Origin: Pseudoflavonifractor sp. 60
Lineage (GTDB): Bacteria; Bacillota; Clostridia; Oscillospirales; Oscillospiraceae
NCBI RefSeq assembly: GCF_009911645.1
Contig: NZ_QWKI01000055.1
Location: 1-64,000 of the forward strand
Direction: 5' to 3'
Length of the DNA stretch: 64,000 nt
Part shown: piece by piece, positions 59,771-64,000 of the stretch
Layout: every line of letters starts with the position of its first letter
Numbering within the stretch: position 1 is the stretch's first letter
Notes under the pieces: generated by a model
The model's input: the letters and a program-made list of their open reading frames with translations, nothing else
Told to the model about the DNA's origin: nothing
The model's database searches: none
Translations under genes and position numbers: made by a program

Positions 59771-60898
59771 TTATGAACCAAAATAGTCCTGAATTTCCTC
59801 CATCCGATGGGACTGAGGCACATGGAAGGGACAGCGCCAGTCGCAGTGGCCGCATTTCACACAGTCCCCCGCCTTTTTCTCCAGTTTCGCATAGTGTCCA
59901 CGGGCCAGCTGATCCCCGGTCCGAGCCAGGTCGTAATACTTGTTGATGATACCCACGTCCAACCCAGCGGGGCAGGGCTGGCAGTGGTTGCAGTAGACGC
60001 ATTTTCCCGCCGCGTCCTGGGGCGCGAAGGTACCCAAGATGGAGTAGTCCTTTTCTTCCGGGGCGGCACTGAAATAGCCCAGGAGCTTTTGGAGGTCGGC
60101 CCGGTTCCGTACCCCGGCTATGACGGCCAGCACCCCCGGCTTATCCAGGGCATACTGCATACACTGGTACTCCGTCAGGGCCTTGCCGAAGGGGGAAGTC
60201 CGGTCATTGAGCAGCTGGCCCCCGCTGAAGGGCTTCATGACTGAGATACCAACCCGTTCCGCCTCACAGCGGCGGTACAGAGTGGGGTGTTCGTCCACGC
60301 CGCCCACGGCGTAGTTCTCACTGCCCAAGTCCACAGAGGAGCCGCCCCGGTAGTCGTAGCCGGGATTGATACTGAACATCAGCAGGTCGATGACCTTCAT
60401 GTCCAGCACCTTGTTGGCAAGCCTGGGGGTGTGGGAACCCAGAGCGATGTGCCGGACTGTCCCCTGGTCCTTCAGCGACTGGATGTAGTCCAATACGCCG
60501 CTCTCAACGGCCAGTTTCAGATCGGATTCCTCATCAATACAGTGGAGAAAGCCAAAGTCGATGTAGTCCGTTTTCAGCGCGGTGAGCTGCCAATCAATGG
60601 AGCGTTTGATGGTGTCCAAATTGGTAGTCCAACCATATTTCCCGCTGGTGTAGTCGGCTCCAAAATGGATCTGAAAATAGAGCTTTTCCCGCATCCCGGC
60701 AATGGCTCGGCCATAGGCAGAGAAAGGGGCTGTATCAGCTGAGGCCATGTCAAAGAAGTTAATTCCGGCCTCCAGGGCCAAACCCATAGTGGCCTCGATC
60801 TCCTTGTCACCTGCCGCACCGATGGAGCTTGTGCCCAACCCCAGAACGCTGAGCTGTTCCTCCCCGTGGGGGAGTTTGCGGTATTCCATAAATGACAT
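59771..60898 (-). CDS. Aldo/keto reductase with 4Fe-4S ferredoxin domain
   Basis: A 375-residue enzyme. The TIM-barrel reductase part shows LGLGTSSIG, then FFDMASAD and DYIDFGFLHCID. The C-terminal 75 residues bind iron-sulfur clusters through CVYCNHCQPCPAGLD and CVKCGHCDWRCPF. This predicted oxidoreductase class is common in anaerobes. The active-site Tyr of classic aldo/keto reductases is not obvious near residue 60 (ASADTAPFSAYGRA). It lies 26 bases upstream of the flavodoxin gene on the same strand and may be co-expressed. Confidence 0.9.
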   Translation of the reverse strand: MSFMEYRKLPHGEEQLSVLGLGTSSIGAAGDKEIEATMGLALEAGINFFDMASADTAPFSAYGRAIAGMREKLYFQIHFGADYTSGKYGWTTNLDTIKRSIDWQLTALKTDYIDFGFLHCIDEESDLKLAVESGVLDYIQSLKDQGTVRHIALGSHTPRLANKVLDMKVIDLLMFSINPGYDYRGGSSVDLGSENYAVGGVDEHPTLYRRCEAERVGISVMKPFSGGQLLNDRTSPFGKALTEYQCMQYALDKPGVLAVIAGVRNRADLQKLLGYFSAAPEEKDYSILGTFAPQDAAGKCVYCNHCQPCPAGLDVGIINKYYDLARTGDQLARGHYAKLEKKAGDCVKCGHCDWRCPFHVPQSHRMEEIQDYFGS

Positions 60899-60911
60899 TC
60901 CTCCTTTTTTA

Positions 60912-62243
60912 TTAAGCGATTACGCTGGCTGTCCGCCAGACCTCCCGGCGGTAGCGCCAAACAAAGCACATCGAACGGGCCAGCCAGTCCATACCCATTG
61001 CGATCCACACGCCGATCACGCCCCAATTCAGCACGACTCCGAACAGAAAGGCCGACCCCAGCCGGAACACGGCCATAGAGAGTACGCCCACATACATGGT
61101 GTATTTCACATCTCCTGCCGCCCGGAGGCTGTTGGCCAGATTAAAGGATGTGGGGTGGAGAGCAACGGCCAGCAGATTGTGCATGACAATGAGGACCGCG
61201 GCAAGCTGCAAGGTCTCCGGTTCCAGGCGGTAGAGCCGCAGGATCAGGGGGAGGGACAGGCAGACAGCGCCGCCAAGAATGGCTGTGGAAATATAGGAAA
61301 CCTTCATCAGCTTTTTGGTGTAATACTCCGCCTGCTCATACTCCCGTGCGCCCACGCACTGGCCCACCACGGTAATGACCGCCAGATTCACGGCGCTTAC
61401 CACGATGATGGCGATCTGGTTGATGCTGTTGGACACACCATTGGCGGCGATCTGCACTGTACCAAACTGAGACACCACGCTGGTGACCAGCACCTTTCCC
61501 AGGGCAAACAATCCGTTTTCTACTCCGCCGGGAACAGCAATGTGCAAGATGCGGACAACGGTTTCCCGCTTCCATGTCAGAATGTTCCGCCACGACAGAC
61601 GGAGCGGATTTTCCGTTTGAAAAGCCAGCCCCGACATGGCCAGCGCCGCCAGCCCCCTGGAGACCAGCGTAGGGACCGCCACCCCCAGCACTCCGGCATG
61701 GAGCAGGGATACCCCGATAAAATCTCCCGCGATATTGACCGCGTTCATCATCAGGGAGACGTACATGGTCATGCTGGTGCGTCCCATGCTGCGGAACTGC
61801 GCCGCCGCCGCGTTATAGACACCCAGGAAAGGGAAGGAACAGGCCGTCACAAGGAAGTACGTCAGGGCAGCGTCCATCACATCCGGCTCCACCGCGCCGA
61901 AGAACAGATGGAGGATGGGGACTCGAAGCAGGACGCACACGGCCATGATTCCGGCAGAGGACAGAGCGGAAACCGTCATGAGTTGTCCGGCAGAAACCGC
62001 AGCCTTGTCCGGTTGGCGGTTCCCTAAGTATTGCGACAGGATCACCGAGCCTCCAGTGGTCAGGGCGGTCAGCACGGTAATGACCAGAAAGTTTACCATA
62101 TCCACCAAGGCCACACCGGACACCGCCGCCGCCCCCACACTGGACACCATTACCGTGTCCACCATACCCACCAGCATGACAAGAATTTGCTCAATGACCA
62201 GTGGGAGCAGGAGCTTTTTCAGATCACGATTGGAGAATAACAC
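60912..62243 (-). CDS. MATE-family efflux transporter
   Basis: A 443-residue membrane protein with twelve hydrophobic segments in two halves. The start (LKKLLLPLVIEQILVMLVGMVDTVMVSSVG) and ISQYLG-like motif (VILSQYLGNRQPDKA) mark the family. It would export drugs or metabolites using an ion gradient. It ends fourteen bases before the aldo/keto reductase gene. Confidence 0.92.
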   Translation of the reverse strand: MLFSNRDLKKLLLPLVIEQILVMLVGMVDTVMVSSVGAAAVSGVALVDMVNFLVITVLTALTTGGSVILSQYLGNRQPDKAAVSAGQLMTVSALSSAGIMAVCVLLRVPILHLFFGAVEPDVMDAALTYFLVTACSFPFLGVYNAAAAQFRSMGRTSMTMYVSLMMNAVNIAGDFIGVSLLHAGVLGVAVPTLVSRGLAALAMSGLAFQTENPLRLSWRNILTWKRETVVRILHIAVPGGVENGLFALGKVLVTSVVSQFGTVQIAANGVSNSINQIAIIVVSAVNLAVITVVGQCVGAREYEQAEYYTKKLMKVSYISTAILGGAVCLSLPLILRLYRLEPETLQLAAVLIVMHNLLAVALHPTSFNLANSLRAAGDVKYTMYVGVLSMAVFRLGSAFLFGVVLNWGVIGVWIAMGMDWLARSMCFVWRYRREVWRTASVIA

Positions 62244-62283
62244 TGCAATACGCCTCGTTTTCTTGAATTTAATGGCTGCGGGA

Positions 62284-62805
62284 TCATCGTTCTGCCAGCG
62301 TCTGCGCAGGGTTCATCATGTGGGGCTTGCGCTGGAGCAGAAACTGTGCGCACAGTCCGGTAAAGTACCCCGCACAGCACCCGGAAACCAACAGAAATGG
62401 GAAATACATAGCAACTCCAAGACTTTTCATCACAAGAATTGCCGCTGTCATCTGCCCGATATTGTGGAATACCGCCCCCAAAATACTGCTGATCCAGAGC
62501 GCTTTTTCCGGGATCAGGCGGTGGAGCGGGAGCATCCCCAACAGGCAAAGCGCCCCGCCTGCCGCGCTGTATAACAGGGCCATCATGTTTCCACCGAAAA
62601 CCGCGCCCAGGATGATCCGAGTGGTCAGGAGCAGGATCACCTCTTTGGGCCGGAAGCGGTACACCGCGTAGACTGTTACGATATTTGCCAGTCCCAGTTT
62701 CACGCCGGGAAGTGGGATTGGATTGGGTATCTTGCTTTCTACCATGAAGATGGTCAGGGCGATGGTCGCCAGGAGCGCCAATTCTGTCAGCCTTTTGGTT
62801 TGCAT
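62284..62805 (-). CDS. Gx transporter family membrane protein
   Basis: A 173-residue membrane protein with about five segments. ALLATIALTIFMVESKIPNPIPLPGVKLGLANIVTV at the start is typical of the Gx transporter family (formerly heptaprenyl diphosphate synthase component I). These genes sit with ApbE and NusG-II genes in many anaerobes. GGGAGGG lies upstream of ATG 62805. Substrate unknown; a flavin or quinone precursor is possible. Confidence 0.88.
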   Translation of the reverse strand: MQTKRLTELALLATIALTIFMVESKIPNPIPLPGVKLGLANIVTVYAVYRFRPKEVILLLTTRIILGAVFGGNMMALLYSAAGGALCLLGMLPLHRLIPEKALWISSILGAVFHNIGQMTAAILVMKSLGVAMYFPFLLVSGCCAGYFTGLCAQFLLQRKPHMMNPAQTLAER

Positions 62806-62818
62806 GGTTTTCCCTCCT

Positions 62819-63181
62819 TCAGCCTGTGGCTCCGTCCGTTCCGGCCTGTTGATATTGAATTACCAGACGATTGGGCAGACAGACAATGGGCAGTCCCGTG
62901 TCAGATAAATATCCCATGTGAACACAGATTTGATCGGGACACTCCGCCTCCAGCACTCGGATTTTCCCATCCTGCACTTGGATGATATTGGAGCTTCCCG
63001 TATAAGGAATCTCAATCACCTGATCTTCGCTCCTCGACAGGTCGAGCGTGTAGAGCAGCTTTCCGTCTTGTAAAATTTCTACGGTATCTCCGCCGGTTGG
63101 CCGCAGCACCCAAAGGCATCCAGCCACCCCCAGCAGCAAAATCGCCGCACACAGAACCACCCAGAGTTTACTCTGCTTCAT
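62819..63181 (-). CDS. NusG domain II-type membrane-anchored protein
   Basis: A 120-residue protein with one N-terminal membrane helix (LWVVLCAAILLLGVAGCLWVL) and an outer beta domain (ILQDGKLLYTLDLSRSEDQVIEI, then CPDQICVHMGYLSDTGLPIVCLPNRLVI). The CPDQICV and ICLPN-like motifs define the family. It overlaps the ApbE gene by fourteen bases. Such proteins accompany ApbE and RNF or extracellular electron transfer genes. Confidence 0.88.
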   Translation of the reverse strand: MKQSKLWVVLCAAILLLGVAGCLWVLRPTGGDTVEILQDGKLLYTLDLSRSEDQVIEIPYTGSSNIIQVQDGKIRVLEAECPDQICVHMGYLSDTGLPIVCLPNRLVIQYQQAGTDGATG

Positions 63182-64000
63182 GATGGATCACCGTGACCTC
63201 TCTGCCGTTCTGTTCTTCATCCAGGGTGAATGCGTTCTCCAAGCCCCCGGTCAGCAGAACCGTTCCATTCTCTGTCACCAGTAGCATTTCAAAGTTGCCA
63301 TGTGCGCACCAATACTCAATGGCACGTTCCATACCCATGACGAACAGCGCCGTGGAGAGAGCGTCGCTCCGCTTTCCCTCTGGGGAAACCACCGTGACGG
63401 AGATAAGGCCGTTCCGGGCCGGATAGCCGGTCTGCGGGTCCAGGATATGCCAGTAAACATTTCCATCCGCATCCGTAAAGTACCGCTCGTAGCCGCCGGA
63501 GGTGACAACCGCTTGGTCCGTTATCTCTAAAACGCCTAAGTTCCCATTCGCCATAGGGTCACGCACGCCTATCCTCCAGGGAGAGCCATCCGCTTTTGCG
63601 CCGACTGCCTGAACATTACCGCCCAGGTTTATCAGGGCGGAAGTGATGCCGCATTTCCGAAGGCTATCGGCCACCAGATCACCAATATAGCCTTTGGCCA
63701 CCGATCCCAAGTCAATCTGGCATTCCACCGGCACTGTTACCGTGCCGCCTGTAAGCTGAATACTTTGATAGTCCACATAGGAGAGCAGGGTATCCAATTC
63801 TTCCTGGGAGGGAACCTGATAGCTGTCAGTGGTAAAACCCCAGGCTGTCAAAACCGGATAGATCGTGGGGTCCAGTGCGCCGTCTGTATCTTGCGCCATA
63901 TCCAGCACAAAGCGGAGAATCTCCGCAGTATCCTCACTGATGCTTGTGGGGTTCCCGCCGCTTTGGTTTACCGTGTAAATCTCACTGCCGGGGCTGGTAA
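63168..64000 (-). CDS. apbE: FAD:protein FMN transferase ApbE (partial)
   Basis: The frame runs off the right edge, so the N-terminus and signal region are missing. Visible motifs are ALDPTIYPVLTAWGF, IDLGSVAKGYIGDLVADSL, INLGGNVQAVG and the C-terminal WHILDPQTGYPAR and DALSTALFVMG (metal-binding Asp). ApbE attaches FMN to Thr or Ser of exported proteins using FAD. Together with the NusG-II and Gx transporter genes and the flavodoxin protein it suggests flavin chemistry outside the membrane. Confidence 0.93.
   Translation of the reverse strand, partial: TSPGSEIYTVNQSGGNPTSISEDTAEILRFVLDMAQDTDGALDPTIYPVLTAWGFTTDSYQVPSQEELDTLLSYVDYQSIQLTGGTVTVPVECQIDLGSVAKGYIGDLVADSLRKCGITSALINLGGNVQAVGAKADGSPWRIGVRDPMANGNLGVLEITDQAVVTSGGYERYFTDADGNVYWHILDPQTGYPARNGLISVTVVSPEGKRSDALSTALFVMGMERAIEYWCAHGNFEMLLVTENGTVLLTGGLENAFTLDEEQNGREVTVIHHEAE

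Overview
The window looks like a GC-rich gut Clostridia chromosome (Oscillospiraceae-like). The evidence is strong AGGAGG-type ribosome binding sites, MobP-type mobilizable elements, an SLH-domain secreted protein and an ApbE/NusG-II/Gx-transporter cluster. The genus cannot be named from sequence alone. Most of the window is a pile-up of integrated elements at one tRNA-Thr(GGT) gene. Three identical 45-base copies of the tRNA 3' part (anticodon loop to CCA) lie at 1937-1981, 22510-22554 and 43663-43707. Each is followed at once by an intrinsic terminator and then by a leftward tyrosine-integrase gene.

Region A (1-1936) is the right end of an element lying mostly outside the window. It holds a cut-off gene with an SLH-like tail, small leftward genes, and a small regulator gene behind a cluster of GTTAAACCGT repeats. 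Region B (element 1, about 20.6 kb) has a mobilization chassis: integrase, a small conserved protein, a MobP relaxase with Sel1 repeats, a MobC-like protein, a winged-helix protein and an excisionase. Its cargo is a beta-glucan locus: GH16 endo-glucanase, two GH94 phosphorylases, an AraC regulator, an ABC importer and a permuted GH3 glucosidase. An MNT/HEPN pair sits at its right edge.

Region C (element 2, about 21.2 kb) uses the same chassis with a different cargo. It has two overlapping integrases and no relaxase. IS110 and IS256 insertions precede a five-gene, lower-GC, leftward operon. That operon encodes an XRE regulator, a large protein fusing a DUF4338 (DruA-like) region to an AAA ATPase, a protein of unknown fold, a 1584-residue protein with a PD-(D/E)xK-like motif and an FtsK-type motor, and an SfsA-family nuclease. 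Gene order and domains resemble DptF-DptG-DptH of phosphorothioation-dependent restriction, but no dndBCDE genes are present. This is the best candidate for an undescribed defence system in the window. A chimeric pseudogene and a secreted CAP protein close the element.

Region D (43708 to about 57500) is a decayed conjugative or plasmid-like element. It has a truncated integrase, an excisionase, and a promoter with an operator palindrome and an attenuator-like leader. A long rightward operon follows: broken YqaJ exonuclease, RecD2 helicase, primase, PcfK, broken PcfJ, a ligase-like protein without catalytic residues, and a ParM/ParR-like pair. No conjugation apparatus is visible.

Region E (about 57500-64000) looks like chromosome. 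It has a SLOG protein, a secreted SLH/double-flavodoxin protein, an Fe-S aldo-keto reductase, a MATE exporter, a Gx transporter, a NusG-II protein and a partial ApbE, a set that hints at extracytoplasmic flavin redox chemistry.
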